NCBI RefSeq assembly: GCF_036373705.1
Contig: NC_089857.1
Location: 32,470,284-32,534,283 of the forward strand
From: Amia ocellicauda
Lineage: Eukaryota > Chordata > Actinopteri > Amiiformes > Amiidae
Direction of reading: 5' to 3'
DNA: 64,000 nt
The position numbers and the translations under genes are program-made. The notes under the pieces are model-generated. The model saw only the letters and a list, made by a program, of their open reading frames with translations. It was not told the origin of the DNA and made no database searches. This document shows positions 24,991-47,932 of this stretch, piece after piece. Every line of letters starts with the position of its first letter. Within the stretch, counting starts at the first letter, position 1.

Positions 24991-25879
24991 TAGTAAAAAT
25001 ATCACTCGATCACTTAAAAATGCCGTAGAAAACGATTGCATTAATCCGAGGGAATAATCAAGTGACGATATGCATCGAAATGTTTAAGTATGACATTTGG
25101 TAATGATCAACCTTAGCACAAAGGCTCACTTGCATTTTTAAGGCCGTCGAGTCAGCCCTCCGGCGTGCAAGCGAACAGTAATGGTGAAATGGATCATTTT
25201 GCATCATTTCAAAATGGTTATAAAACCAGAGACAATCGCAGAAATCAATTGCTGTTCGATGGTTTACTGTCCTTTAAAAGACGGGGTCTAATCCTTCCGT
25301 TTCACTTCACCTTTTAAAACACAAATACATTAATTTGAAAATGAGCCCATAAGGACAACTGACTGCGCATATAATTTTATAGGCCTTCCTGTTTCAAGGA
25401 ATTGGCCTGCCTGCCTGCCTGCCTGTATATTATTATGCATGATACTCGTATTCATGTAGCTTTTCATTTTTAGCAGATTGAATGCAGTATAGATTGCGAT
25501 TGTCGTGTAGTGTAAATACATGCCATTCTTTTGAGATTATGCCAATCGCTTTGAGACTTGATTTATTTTATTTTATGTTTAGTATTTTACAGTAGGCCTG
25601 TGTCGATTTGTTGTGAATTCAAAGCAGTCAATGGAGTTCTTTGTCCCAAAGTAGATGATGTGAATGAACGGGATTATTACAGTGCATGGTGTACAGTTTA
25701 TAGTGTTAAATATAACCGATTACTATACAGCAGCTCACTGTATTGTTGATGAATTGGAGGTTGAGCTCGATAGCAGAGCAAATACTACATTTCGTTTTCG
25801 ATGCAGCAGCCATTTCCTAGTTCAGACATTCAGTTGTGCGGGATAGTGGTGCACTGATTTATTTGATTCTCATTTATGA

Positions 25880-25902
25880 TTATTATTATTATTATTATTA
25901 TT
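25880..25902. repeat. (ATT)n microsatellite
   Basis: About eight ATT units in HNRNPK intron 1. Confidence 0.85.
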
Positions 25903-26034
25903 GTATACATTAATATTAAAGTGGTAATAGATTTTTTTTAATTCGAGTGAAATACAATTCTAAATATACCCCCTCCAAATGAAAAAAAACACCGATCGTA
26001 GTGATGTTTAATTTGCTTCTTGTATACACACACA

Positions 26035-26036
<2 letters not shown>

Positions 26037-26086
<50 letters not shown>

Positions 26087-26104
26087 TATAGATACAGATA
26101 GATA
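26037..26104. repeat. (AT)n/(GA)n compound microsatellite
   Basis: About 19 AT units followed by GAGAGA and GATA units, in HNRNPK intron 1. Confidence 0.9.
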
Positions 26105-26704
26105 GAGAGGTAATGATGGAAAAGTCATATTCGGATATAGTGGAGTGTTGCGTCATCAAATGTGAGATTCTAGATTTTGGATTATTTAATCTTGTGTGTG
26201 AAAAATATGTATTTGTATTCTGAATTATGTACTAATAATATTGATGTCGTCTGTAGTTGGTAAACGTAACCTCTGTCGCTACTTCAATAATTGCAGACCC
26301 TGGAGGAGGGAATCGTATTAAATCTAGTTTTTTTTTTTTTTTTAAGTAGGAGCGGGCAACAGGTAACTAGCTACACGGAAACGCGGGTAAATTATTTTTA
26401 AAATGCAAAAAAATAAATAATAGGATGCGTGTGCAAAGTGCTGGCAAGATTAAATGTCCTTTTTTTGTGATAGGTTTTAAGCAGTTCTTGGAGACCTTAG
26501 TAGTCCCCGCCCACAACACGCCCATTTAACCACAATAAATAGTGGTAAGTGCTCCAGGCAAATTCAATCGCTTCCAACATTGGTCATTTCGGTGTTATTT
26601 TATTTCTCCATATTTTTTATGTTAAACTAAACCTGTATGATGGTCGTTTTCAGCTGTTTCACAGAGAGAAGAGCCCGATTTCATTTCAGCTTTGTTAGAA
26701 GACA

Positions 26705-36931
<10,227 letters not shown>

Positions 36932-37941
36932 AGGAGGAGAGTAAGATTGAAGGAATACTGCGCTGCTTGTTTTGTCCCTGCTTCTGTTAAAAGAGCCAAC
37001 ATTCCTCTGCTTTAGGTAGATGTTCTGCATTTGGGGTGTAGTTCAAATTCTGCTTCTTTTTCCATCTGATGTAACATTTTTAATTCTTAGAGAACTTAAA
37101 CTAAATGTTCAAAACAGCAGCAGAATGAGTGGATTCTTGTTTTTTTTTGTTTTGTTTTTTTGTTAAACTTGTTTTGATGGATTATTGTAATGTGTTTTCT
37201 GTAATTAGAGTAAACTCATCTGTATGTACACTGTTTGTATGGGCAAAAGTACTGGTAGCTGAAATGTGCCAGACATCCATTCAGTACAATGTGCGGAATG
37301 TAATCTTGTTTTGTAAGGAACATTTTATGATTTTTAAAATAAATTTAGTAAATTGTACTTTCTTGCTATTTTTCAGTTAACTAAAGGCTAGGGGCTGTAT
37401 AAAGAAATGTAAATATACAGTAATGATTTCTAAGACTTTTATAGAATTTGAATTTGCATAAAGATTTTTTTTTCTCTGTGGGTTATATTCTAGTGTACTG
37501 ATTGGACCAAAAAGTGGGAGATAGTCGGGGGGGGTGTCTTTAGAGCCCATCAGTCATGTTAGATGTGTAATCAGCATTCAGCAGTGTATTGAGCTCATTG
37601 CCTGTTTTAAATACATGCCCCATATAAATAGGATTTGATCATTTATGTAGTGCACAAGTCTTTTTTTTTTCTTCACAAACACTTAGATTTAGACAAAATC
37701 CATTGGTCTTGCTGAAGCCTGTTTTCTACTTGTCTATGTGTAAGCATTTTTAAAGTATACGATAGTCTTTACACTTACCATTCAGTCAGTTTATGCAGTA
37801 TGATTATCTTCAGATGTGCAGGCCTTTTTTGTTTTGCCAGAAGTTTAGATGTACATCATTCCACCCTTATTTCCTTCTGAAGTCCTGCTGTAGAATCTGC
37901 TGCAAGTCTCCGTAATAAAGCAAATGCCACCTTTTAATAAA
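36932..37941 (+). other. hnrnpk: HNRNPK 3' UTR
   Basis: Non-coding sequence after the stop, with AT-rich stretches and no alternative reading frame of note. AATAAA occurs at 37338-37343 (proximal), 37914-37919 and 37936-37941 (distal pair). Both short and long 3' UTR forms are possible. Confidence 0.7.
37914..37941 (+). terminator. hnrnpk: HNRNPK distal polyadenylation signals
   Basis: Two AATAAA hexamers 22 bp apart followed by T/GT-rich sequence, about 1.0 kb after the stop codon. Confidence 0.65.
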
Positions 37942-37959
37942 TGCACTTTTTTGGGGATG

Positions 37960-40180
37960 GTTAAAATGCCATATTCTATTAAATCTTGTATTCCTGCAAA
38001 AGTTCATTTGGGAGAATTGTAACCTAATTGGTAAGTAAATGATGACGTTTTACTATGTCCAGTTTGATTTTCTTGTGTTTCTTCAATATTAACAATTCTG
38101 AGTCTTCACTATCTTAATTCATTTATGAGCTAAAACAATTGCTCAAATATCATTATTAGGTCTTCTTAAATCTCTTCACCCAGCTCTGAATTAAACCTAA
38201 GAGTGTTTCCTCGTCTGCTTATGGGAATATATGACTTTCCTTAGTTTCTCTGCCTGGTGTGCCAAGTCAGTGACATCGTGATCAACTCTCCCTGTGCACA
38301 AAGCAGGGGGAAAGGGCTTTATTCTATGCAGTATAATTTTGAGCGAAGAATATGAAACATTTGCTTTCTATTGCGGATAATCTGTTTTGTTAAGAATTGA
38401 GTTTCAAAGGTGTTCTTAGTGCATTTACTTCCACTGTTGATTGGTCAAATTGACATTTCTAAGGGGGAGATCTTCTCCAGCAATACCTCTCAATACTCTG
38501 AATTGTAAATGCTTCCTATTATTTATTTTTACTCGGTTCTTCCTGAGGTTAATTTTTTAGACAGCCAGTAAATTTAACATGCATCTAGAAGCCCCTCGAA
38601 GAAATATATGAAGCCAGAGTTAATTGTTAATTTAATATTCAGCAATGCCTTTTTCTTAGGTGACTTAGATGATTTTATAAACACCTGAATACATCCCACA
38701 GGATTATATGTCTCTAACATTTCACTCATCCTGGGTGCCTGAAGACTATACATATACTTGCACATACAAAATCCCTGCTCAACTTTAAAATGTATTTGTT
38801 GCACTTGCATGTTTCTTGTGTACAGCACCATATCTTAAATATCCTCTTGAGAGAGTGATTTGTTTAAAAATACACACACACAATCTAAATCTGTATGATG
38901 GTATCCTAGGAGTCTGTTTACTTCCTTGCTTTTGAAAGGGATTAGTCAAGGGTAACCCAGTGGTGCTCTGGGGGGTTTTTGTTGGAGAATGTGCACAGGT
39001 ACCCAATGGTAGCAGTCCTTTTTGGTGAAGCTTGATGCCAGAAGCAGAGGTTTTTTTGTTTTTGTTTTTTTTGCAGAGACTGATGAGACTCCGCTGGTTC
39101 AAATCACAGTCCACACTGAAGGCTTGGCATTGCATATTTTAAAATGAAACAAACCCTGCAAAATACCTCTTGGAATACGCTGCTGTGGCACAAAATGGCA
39201 GACCATGATCCTGCTATCATCTACAGCATTGAAGTGTACTGTTGTACAACAATGTATTAACCCTGCTCATATTTGCCAATTCTATGCACCCTTTCAAATG
39301 TAAGGTGTACATGTACAGTTATCATGTATAGTACAACATATTGATAGACTTTGGTCCTCTCACTGCTGGTGATGGTACTAATGAAGGAGCCTAAATTAAT
39401 ACAACAACAGTAATTGATGAATAAGTGCATTATAAATGTTAATTTACCTTCATTAATTTGAATTCTTCCTTCTACCTAGAGAATGTGTGACTGGGGGTGG
39501 TACCAATAGTGCAACCCCTTGTATTTTTATTTGAGAAAGTTAATTTATTTTCATACAATGTTATTACTTTTAGAGTTGTTACAGCTCATTCCCTGGTCAC
39601 AATAAAATGGTAAAAGTATTCTTAAACCTCTTAGTCAGTAGTTGATTGTTTGCTGCCTGCATTGTAGCAACTATTTCTTAAATATTTTGCTATTCAGTGT
39701 ACAAAATGCAAAACATGCAGTTTAGCACACATCAGATCACATTTTCTCAGCCGGCTGCTCAGTGGCAAAGGAATAGTGTCCGGGTATTAAAAATTGAGAA
39801 GAAAATAAATGGGTCTCTAGCAATAAGATCTACACCAACTGAAATCACGAATACAATGGAATATAAACTCGTAAGTCATTTTGATAAAGTAAAACATTTT
39901 AACTTGTATAACACGCAACATAGACGCATGTCAGATTAAGACCGATTTCGCTTACAAAGGTTTAGAAACCTCACAGCAGGTAAGATACATGTACTTCTCA
40001 TACATATGAGGTGTTCTCATACGCCTTTACTTTTGCTTTAAACCAGCAACACATAACCGTCCATAGGATCTAAAGCCACCGTAAACTTGCCCTTATGAGC
40101 ATAATTGTTAAAACACATATATATGCAGAAAATAGTCTTATATTACGTGTGGTATTAAACCATTGCTGCGCAAACAGTAC
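37960..40180. other. Intergenic DNA between HNRNPK and QNG1
   Basis: No coding segment is supported. The open frames at 38574-39135 on the minus strand are low-complexity or lack homology cues. No transposon with recognisable ends was noticed. Confidence 0.6.
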
Positions 40181-40308
40181 ACATGCGCAGCTCGTGTGTA
40201 TCAAATCCCGCGCAAAATACGGGCTACTCACGCGAGACTTGGATGTTGTGAGGCGCAATGTGGGGACTGGCGCCCGCGGCGAGCAGAGCATAGGCGCTGA
40301 GGTCTAAG
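40180..40308 (+). promoter_or_regulatory. qng1: QNG1 promoter and 5' UTR exon (inferred)
   Basis: A local CpG cluster (CCCGCG, CACGCG, GGCGCCCGCGGCG) in AT-rich surroundings ends in the strong donor CTAAG/GTAAGAG with GT at 40309. The first coding exon begins after an acceptor at 42460, so this would be the non-coding first exon, preceding a 2.15-kb intron. Confidence 0.6.
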
Positions 40309-41944
40309 GTAAGAGCAGCCAGCCTGCGACGGACAGGGATAGTGACGGTACATATGTCTTGTTCATTTCGCTTTAACACTAAAAAAAACACCCAAACTAC
40401 TTTGCCGATAATTCTTGTAAATGGTTCCCAATATACATTTTCAAATATGATTTATTTTGTCTTGCATATCAACTAGATCGATGTTTACTTCTGCTTTTAT
40501 ATGTTACAAAGTCGTATTCATATGTATTTTTTGTACTGTTCTACGGTGACCTGATATTTTCTGTCCGCATGAACTTTGCCTCAAGTGATCTCCACAGTTG
40601 CAGTGCATTAATGTACCAGAACATACATGTTTGCAAAGTATGTGTGATCCCAAGTAAATAGAAAATAATTGTTATTACCAGTATCGTGTGCAACCACTGC
40701 AGATCTGTCATAAAGTTAGCTATGTTTCCATGATCACAACACACAAACTTACAAGCCCGAGCAGTCAGTACTTCATAATTTAACTTCTTTAGCCTTTAGT
40801 TTGGAGGGTCATCAACTTTTCATGAGGCATATTTTACCACTCCATGCAGTTACACTTCATGAAAAGATTTGCATTATTGCATTATTTTTTGTGGTTTCAG
40901 ATTTTTCACTTTGTAAAGTATAAGGCTCTCTCTCTTAAACTTTTGATTATGCAGGTGATACAGGAATAACAACCTGGTACACAGCTGTGATCCATATTTG
41001 AGGTTGTAAAAAGCAATGTCTGTAGATATAAATGTATCACTTTATCAAAGTGTGCTGTAGGTTCCACTTTATTCTTTGATCACGCATACAGCCTGTCAAC
41101 CTACCAACATGATAACACCCTGTCACAAAACACCCTGACATTTTAGCAGTTGTTCAAGGAGAAAAACATTGAAAATATGTCATGGCCTGCTTATAAGGAA
41201 TCTGCTAAAAGCAGCATGTGATCACCTTCTGTCGTTGCACCTTTAAAATCATGTGTGTGAAATGACACATTATTCCTCTGACCCTTTATCAAAATGTCCC
41301 TATTAGAATATCTTGCTTCCAACTGTCCTTTAGTAGTTGTATGTTTTAAAAGGTTTTTTTTTTTTACTACGATGTATATAAATACGCTGTACCCAGTCTT
41401 ACTGTGCCATTTTTTGTTTTACAATTCTGAAAAGACTTTCATATGGACAAAGGGTTACATCATTACCATGTAATTATGATCTTTATGTTGAAAATGTATT
41501 ATTTACCTTGGCAAAATATAGATTGTAACAGAAATGTATCACTGGAATACCTGTAAAAATAGAGATTTCACCAAATATATAACTGCTATTACTGTGGTTA
41601 GTCTGCTCTCTGGTCTAGTCTCTATGGTTTTATCTGTTGACATATATTTCTAAATTATATGTAATAGGTTATCAGAACATGTCTCCAGTAATCCACTGTA
41701 CTGGTGACAGTTCACTGTTGTCTTTGCCAAGAAATCATTGTAATAATATGGGTCAAGTAGAGGTGACTGTCATACTTAACCAATAATCTTCTTGGTTTTG
41801 TATGCTTTGTGATTTAAAATGTTTTTTGTTTGTAATTTCCCTTTTTTTTTTTTTTCTTTTTTCCTATGAGAGGTTGATTTGTACATCAAGTATGTTATTT
41901 TGGCTGCTGCAAAGCGATCAGGACTGAATCTGTTTCATCCCCTT

Positions 41945-42015
41945 TTTGCTGGGTGCTGCAGTTTCCTCTCACAACCTAAAGAGAGGCCGTTTAGGTTGAT
42001 TGAGTGAAATGATTA
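41945..42015. repeat. Degenerate SINE/LINE-like tail
   Basis: GGGTGCTGCAGTTTCCTCTC followed by ACAACCTAAAGA and GTTTAGGTTGATTGAGTGA resembles a motif common in fish retrotransposon 3' regions (GGTTTCCTCCCACAGTCCAAA). Ends and target duplications are not discernible. Confidence 0.35.
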
Positions 42016-42470
42016 ATAAATAATTCTCTAAATACTCACTTGCAGTAGAAATGTATGTCATTCTAAATATGGAAATAAATGTTTGTGATGCAGTGCCCCA
42101 ATTGACTGCTGTTTAAAAGTGGTCAGTTACTGCCACCTGGCTTTCAAAAGGAGGTTACTAATAATGGTTGCTAATGTGTCAATTTCAGCCATTTTCCCTG
42201 CAGCAAGCAGACATATTATCTTCAGACTTTGAGATCTACATCTCCCTTCTCTAAGGCAATGGAGTTATACAACTCTTCAGCAAAACTGGAAAATAGATCA
42301 CTAACAAGTATAGTTTAATGAACAGTGGTTATTAAACAAAATTAATTGCCAAATAAAACTTTCAGATGAAGGATGTGAATGCAGACTAAAACTGTATTTT
42401 ATAACATTTATAGATCAAATGGCATTTTCTAGATGTTATTTGTTGGTCTTTGTTCTCTAGTGTCAGAAAA

Positions 42471-44703
42471 ATGGAAGCGCCTTTATCTCCAAGAGAATCT
42501 GGAAAGTTCATAGCAGAGAACAGCAAAGATGTCTTTATTGATGAAGAGGGGGTGAAAAGGGTAGCAGAGATGCTATATGAGAAAAGAGATAGTGAAGAAT
42601 TCACAGCCAAAGGTTGGAAAAATATGAACCCACTGGCTCCTTCCTGGAATACTGATGATGCGATAAACTGGGTGTTTGTGGTGGACACTATGAACTTCTC
42701 CTTCTGGCCAGATAAAGAGGACCAACAGTGTACAGTGACATACAAGGATAAAACATACACTGGATACATGACACTTTGTGCTGCCATCACCAGAGCAATG
42801 GATGAAGGTGATGTAAACAAAAAAATATTGTACTTACTGAATGCCTAAATCTACATTTGCGAATGGTGACTTAAATCCACCAGACATGAATTGATCCAGC
42901 CACTTGGAGAGTCATATCACCCAATGGCTGACAAACATTTTTATGTAATGAAATTGTTCACCTTTCCAAATTTGCTGTTTGTGTTTTTCATAGGCATTCC
43001 TATCACACATGCATCCTATTTTGCAAATATGACTCTGGACGATCTGAAACACGTGCTGCGTTCCGACAATGACATTCCAATGCCAATGATCGAGGAACGG
43101 CACAGAGTACTCACTGAGGCAGGGAAAGTGCTGCTGCAATACGACGGGTCTTTCCTGAAGTTTATGAGTAGAGGCCACAACAGTGCTGAGAAAATGGTCA
43201 AGCTCATTGTCGACAGTTTGCCATCTTACAGAGATGAGGCCACTTTTCAGGTACGTCCTTTCATTTACTGCAATACATTCTTCTCTTTAAGCATACATAA
43301 ATAAATCTGGCAGTGTGAAGAATGTGATTACAGAGTTCCATCAGCTTGGAAGAGGTGCCACAATAGAAGAGAGCTGTAATATTTCAGAAGGATATGATAG
43401 CAGAAAGATACTGCTGCTGGACCTGGTGTTCCTTTCCCCAGTGATGCTGGCTCCTGATGCTCCTTATGCCCTGGCCATTATCTGAAAACGTACCAGCTAA
43501 CTCTAAAACACAAAGTCTAATTTCTACAATGAGTGTGTTATGGGGAGTCTGCGAGATTCCCTTTGGTTCTTACCTCAATTCTCATATGCTGTTGCAGAGC
43601 AATATCTCCCTGCTCACTGGCAGAAATATATAGGCGAAGTAAATGATTGCAGCTTGTGTGAGCCTCACTGATGAAACTGTCAAGGAGCTATGCAATCATG
43701 CAATCAAGAGATGCAAACTGGTTTTGGTTAACATTACAATCTGTTTTCCTGTTTGTTTATTTTTGTGATTGATTTTTTTTTGTACTACAGGGAAAGAAGG
43801 TTTCCTTTCATAAGAGAGCCCAGATCCTTGTTGCAGATTTCTGGGGCATCATGGAAGCCAGAGGAGAAGCCTGCATTCCTGATCTTAACTTCCTGACCAT
43901 GTTTGCAGACTACCGGATTCCTCAGGCTCTGGTCTACCTGAAAGCACTCGGATACTCTGATGAGCTGATGAAGGCCCTCAAGGAAGGTTTGTGTGAAATA
44001 TGACGTTAAGATATTTTTCACTGATTTACACGTAGGCACAAAAATAGGGCCTTTAGAAAGAGCAACTCAAATATTGGATATGCTGATCTAGTAGATAACT
44101 GAAGAGCACTGGGAAGTGTGCACATGGATGATTTAATATCTCTGCCATATGAAGATCTTATGAAGTCTCCAAGACCTTTTGGATTACCAGTCAATTCAAT
44201 GAGAAAAACAAAAGAGTAGACCAATGACTTGTTGGCATGCAAAAACACCTACTTTTCTGTATATTGAGTTTAGGTTTAGGAAATAAGATAAATAGAAGCA
44301 AACTCAAGTTGATATTTGTTTGACATAATGCAATGATGAAACTCTATAGCAATCTGTAAACTATATCAATCGAAAATTGTTGAACAAGTAATTGTTAAAA
44401 TGCCTGGCTTGTTCCTTCATGGTGTCCATTATGATATCCTGCCAAATTACAATCTTTCTGTGTATGACAGGGGTGATATTGCCATCTGGAGACTGCAGGG
44501 AAGTAGAGATCCGGGGCTGTTCCATTTGGTGTGTGGAGAGGATCAAGATGGCCTTGTGGGATTTAACTGAGCAGAGAGAAGGACGCAGACTTGAAGATAT
44601 AAATTCTGCCATTATTGATTTCTTCCTATGGCCCTATGCCAAAGAACACCATATGGAAATGGCTCACATTCCCATCCACCACACACGCTCCATTTACTAT
44701 TGA
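42471..44703 (+). CDS. qng1: Queuosine 5'-phosphate N-glycosylase/hydrolase (QNG1, C9orf64)
   Basis: A queuosine-salvage enzyme of the DUF2419 (Q_salvage) family. It releases the queuine base from queuosine 5'-monophosphate so that queuine can be reinserted at the wobble position of tRNAs. Coding exons are 42471-42807, 42994-43250, 43791-43986 and 44471-44703: 1023 nt, 340 aa plus stop, against 341 in human, with all phases consistent. The N-terminus MEAPLSPRESGKFIAENSKD and the core block WVFVVDTMNFSFWPDKED are hallmarks of the family, as are ADFWGIMEARGEACIPDL and FADYRIPQALVYLKALGY. The ATG at 42471 lies 10 nt after the acceptor at 42460. The protein is a DNA-glycosylase-like helical fold in known structures. 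It lies between HNRNPK and KIF27, as in mammals. Confidence 0.96.
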
Positions 44704-45045
44704 GTGAGGCAAGTCTTCCCTCTGCCTTTATCACTGCAAAACTGTAATTACATTTCACTTATTGCTATTAATTTAATCAAAAAATCCCCAGTATAAAAAA
44801 GAAGAAAACAGCCCAGTTAGAAAGAGATCAATAATAATCAAATACAAATGTGACATCTGTCAAAAGGCCACATAAAGATGAGTTGCTTTGTCTTGCATTC
44901 AATCATTTACCTAGCGCTGGCAGCTCACACTCATTCAGAAAGTCTGCTGTGTTTCAGTCTGATTTACACAAACGTTTGGTTTTGTGAGATGTTTCACTGC
45001 AGCCTTTATTCTAACTTCGACAACTCGAGATCTTTTCAATTGTGG

Positions 45046-45051
45046 AATAAA
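45046..45051 (+). terminator. qng1: QNG1 polyadenylation signal
   Basis: AATAAA 343 bp after the QNG1 stop codon. Further AATAAA-like hexamers follow by 45.12 kb. Confidence 0.5.
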
Positions 45052-46160
45052 GGCTGGAGTACAATCCATAATTTTAAATAATGTATTTTATGCTAAATGG
45101 GAAAATAAATATATGGGAACAATAAACAAGTGTTTTCTGAGTTTCAATTGTTATGGTTTTCATTATTAGTCTTTATTTTTGTCTTGTGTTGCTTATTAAT
45201 TATTCTGTATTGTTATTGTCTCTCAGCTTCAGTTATTGTGTGTCAGCATCGGAATATAGTCAAATAGTAGTCTTAATGAAACTGATGTATACATAGAAAA
45301 TATTTGATGTGTCATTCTATAATCCATATGACCAACAACGTTACACATTACAATACATAGCCGACGTTTCCCTATGGATTGCTGACCGTTACGCAGTCCC
45401 TGAGAATATTAATCCATAAATTCTGTGTTATTTGTATCTGCAGACTGCTCAGTAAATTAATAACCACACCCCCCTGAAGGTTTTGTAATTATTAAAATCA
45501 CATAACAATGTCAACAAATAATCTACCAATAAATATATTCAACATTGAAAATCATGCATAAGGGATATCTTATATGTAGGGCTGGGCGATATATCGAGTT
45601 TTTGCGATTATTTTGGACGAAGTACCAAACACTTGTATTGCGAGTATCGAATGTTTGGAATGTGGGAGGAGTAAGTGTCAATGTTGTTATGCAGCCAATC
45701 ACGTTGCAGGAAAATGCTTTTTTAAAAGCAATGGAAGCGAATGAACGAAGTAATGAAGTTACCTAGTGTTAATTAAATGTTAGAATTACACACTAAAAAC
45801 AAGAGCGAATATCTTTTTTTATATACAGGGTTTCCCGCAGCGCTATTCAGGCCGTGCAAGAAAATAATAACAACAAAAACCACCCGCTCTCGTTCTTTCC
45901 GGCTCATTTTCCAGTGGCTGTAAGAAACCCTGCCCCTTGGAAAAAATGGTGACCCCTTCCTTAGTGACAGCAAATGCACACTAGAGTCACAAAAGTGGTT
46001 GAGTATGAATATAGATGGCAAATAATTGACCACTGTAATCTCCTTTAAAGTTAAAAGTTTCTGTTATTGCTTGACTTGTGTGTGTGTGCTAGTTGTGAAA
46101 AGCTGTCAGGAATTAAATTCTTACAAATAAATAAACATTTAGAACATCGTACTGCATTTA

Positions 46161-47054
46161 CACCGATCAGCCATAACATTATGACCACCTGCCTAATATT
46201 GTGTAGGTCCCCCTTTTGCCACCAAAACAGCCCTGACCCGTCGAGGCATGGACTCCACTAGACCTCTGAAGGTGTGCTGTGGTACCTGGCACCAAGACAT
46301 TAGCAGCAGATCCTTTAAGTCCTGTAAGTTGCGAGGTGGGGCCTCCATGGATCGGACTTGTTTGTCCAGCACATCCCACAGATGCTCGATAGGATTGAGA
46401 TCTGTGGAATTTGGAGGCCAAGTCAACACTTTGAACTCGTGATTCATCAGACCAGCCACCTTCTTCCATTGCTCCGTGGTCCAGTTCTGATGCTCACGTG
46501 CCCATTGTAGCCACTTTCGGCAGTGGACAAGGGTCAGCATGGACACCCTAACTGGTCTGCGGCTACGCAGCCCCATACGCAACAAACTGTGATGCACTGT
46601 GTGTTCTGACACCTTTCTATCAGAACCAGCATTAACTTTTTCAGCAATTTGAGCTACAGTAGCTCATCTGTTGGATCGGACCCCACGGGCCAGCCTTCGC
46701 TCCCCACGTGCATCAATGAGCCTTGGCCGCCCATGACCCTGTCACCGGTTCACCGCTTTTCCTTCCTTGGACCACTTTTGATAGGTACTGACCACTGCAG
46801 ACCGGGAACACCCCACAAGAGCTGCAGTTTTGGAGATACTCTGACCCAGTTGTCTAGCAATCACAATCTGGCCCTTGTCAAAGTCGCTCAGATCCTTACG
46901 CTGCCCATTTTTCCTGCTTCTAACACATCAACTTTGATAACAAAATGTTCACTTGCTGCCTAATATCCCACCCACTGACAGGTGCCATGATAACGAGATT
47001 ATCAGTGTTATTCACTTCACCTGTCAGTGGTCATAATGTTATGGCTGATCGGTG
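46161..47054 (-). mobile_element. Tc1/mariner element nested in the hAT element
   Basis: Ends CACCGATCAGCCATAACATT and its complement (AATGTTATGGCTGATCGGTG) with TA on both outer sides (46159-46160, 47055-47056). At 894 bp it is shorter than autonomous Tc1 elements because part of the transposase is deleted. Nesting shows that it inserted after the hAT element. Confidence 0.95.
46193..46950 (-). pseudogene. Broken Tc1 transposase (nested element)
   Basis: The minus strand reads the N-terminal helix-turn-helix region ([20 protein letters not shown]-like) upstream of about 46.65 kb. Then 46193-46612 gives VSEHTVHHSLLRMGLRSRRP joined to EFKVLTWPPNSTDLNPIEHL and a C-terminal KGGPTQY. The junction WKKVA/GLMNHEFKV removes the segment that carries the first two catalytic Asp residues. 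NPIEHLW with the third acidic residue remains. It is inactive. Confidence 0.9.
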
Positions 47055-47072
47055 TATATGTGTGTGTATGTA

Positions 47073-47150
47073 CAGCTCTGGAAAAAATTAAGAGACCACT
47101 CCAAGTTCAGAAATCAATGTTAAGCGGTTTCTTAATTTTTTCCAGAGCTG
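47073..47150. mobile_element. 78-bp Tc1-derived MITE (copy 2)
   Basis: CAGCTCTGGAAAAAATTAAG opens and TTAATTTTTTCCAGAGCTG closes a short near-palindrome flanked by TA on both sides. It is the same family as 17179-17255 in the opposite orientation and inserted in the right part of the hAT element. Confidence 0.92.
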
Positions 47151-47599
47151 TATATACACACTTTTACATTTTCTGTGGGCTTCATGATGTCTATTCCGCA
47201 GCCTTTAGTGTGTATTCTGTGCTTTTTCGTTAAAAATGTAGTTTGGCAGCAAGTATTTGTTATTTTTATTTAATGTATTAATTTAAAGGCAGTTCAAACA
47301 AAAATCAAATTAACCATGACGGCCTGGCAAGTGGTATTTGTTTGTTTTGCATATTTAATGATTAAAGCAAGACTTGTTTGAATTATAATGTCTTTGGCCT
47401 TATTTTGTAGCTTGTTTGGAGGAAAAAAAAACAAGAAATATCCAGATATATATCGTGCATCGCCCAAACATTCTAAAAATATCGAGATTTATTTTTTAGG
47501 TCATATCGCCCAGCCCTACTTATATGATGATTTTATTTTATTTTATTTTAATTAGGAATTTTAAATGTTGCATAAAGTTAAACACCAAAAATGAACAAA

Positions 47600-47932
47600 C
47601 AATAACATGTGCCCGCAATGCCCCGCCCATACTGCGCGATGTTGGGCGGCGCTGTGCTCCTGCGCCCCAGTTCAGTGCAGCGGGCTCTCTTGAAAGGCCG
47701 CCAGACTCGTTGACTAATCTGTAAACGTTCACTGGTTGCCAGGTAATGAAGAGAAACAACGAGAGAGAAACTGCCGAGGAAGCAGGAGAAATGCGATTTG
47801 TATAGATTACAGCAGTGCAGAGTCGTCAAAAGAGCTCGTTAAATCGTTAAATCACATTACCAAACATGGACTGTGTTTATGAAATCATATCGTCTACACT
47901 GCGTGAGTCATACTTGTTGCTGTAACAAAATG
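47600..47932 (+). promoter_or_regulatory. kif27: KIF27 promoter and non-coding first exon
   Basis: A CpG-rich patch (CCCCGCCC near 47621, TGCGCGATG, GGGCGGCGC) lies only about 100 bp past the hAT element. GTTGCCAGGTAAT at 47735-47747 resembles an RFX X-box with one perfect half-site, as expected for a ciliary gene. The exon ends at 47932 with donor AAAATG/GTAAGTG and joins the acceptor at 48643. The leader holds two short upstream ORFs: 47866-47925, and one starting at 47930 that continues across the splice to 48682. Confidence 0.65.

Larger units (their letters stand above)
45569..47526. mobile_element. hAT-type non-autonomous transposon with 8-bp TSD
   Basis: Element 45577-47518 begins TAGGGCTGGGCGATAT and ends with its exact 16-bp reverse complement. 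Both sides are flanked by the perfect 8-bp duplication CTTATATG (45569-45576 and 47519-47526), the hAT signature. No hAT transposase is readable. Much of its length comes from later insertions: a Tc1 element at 46161-47054 and a MITE at 47073-47150. A stretch beginning CAGGGTTTCCCGCAG near 45828 resembles the end of another hAT-like MITE. It sits between the QNG1 3' end and the KIF27 promoter. Confidence 0.95.

Noticed and set aside
26480-26560. GC-box, TATA-like sequence and donor (AGTG/GTAAGTG) in HNRNPK intron 1
   Set aside because: It could be an alternative first exon, but the sequence alone does not separate it from chance, so it is mentioned only in the exon 1 entry.
39697-39939. 80-codon frame near 39.7 kb
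   Set aside because: No family match. It lies in spacer DNA before the QNG1 promoter and no transcript feature supports it.
42386-42820. 144-codon open frame on the minus strand
   Set aside because: It is the antisense shadow of QNG1 coding exon 1, which matches the Q_salvage family on the plus strand.
42891-43304. Plus-strand frame starting MIQPLGESYHPMADKH
   Set aside because: It runs from intron sequence into QNG1 exon 2. The exon begins at the acceptor at 42993, and the N-terminal residues are intronic.
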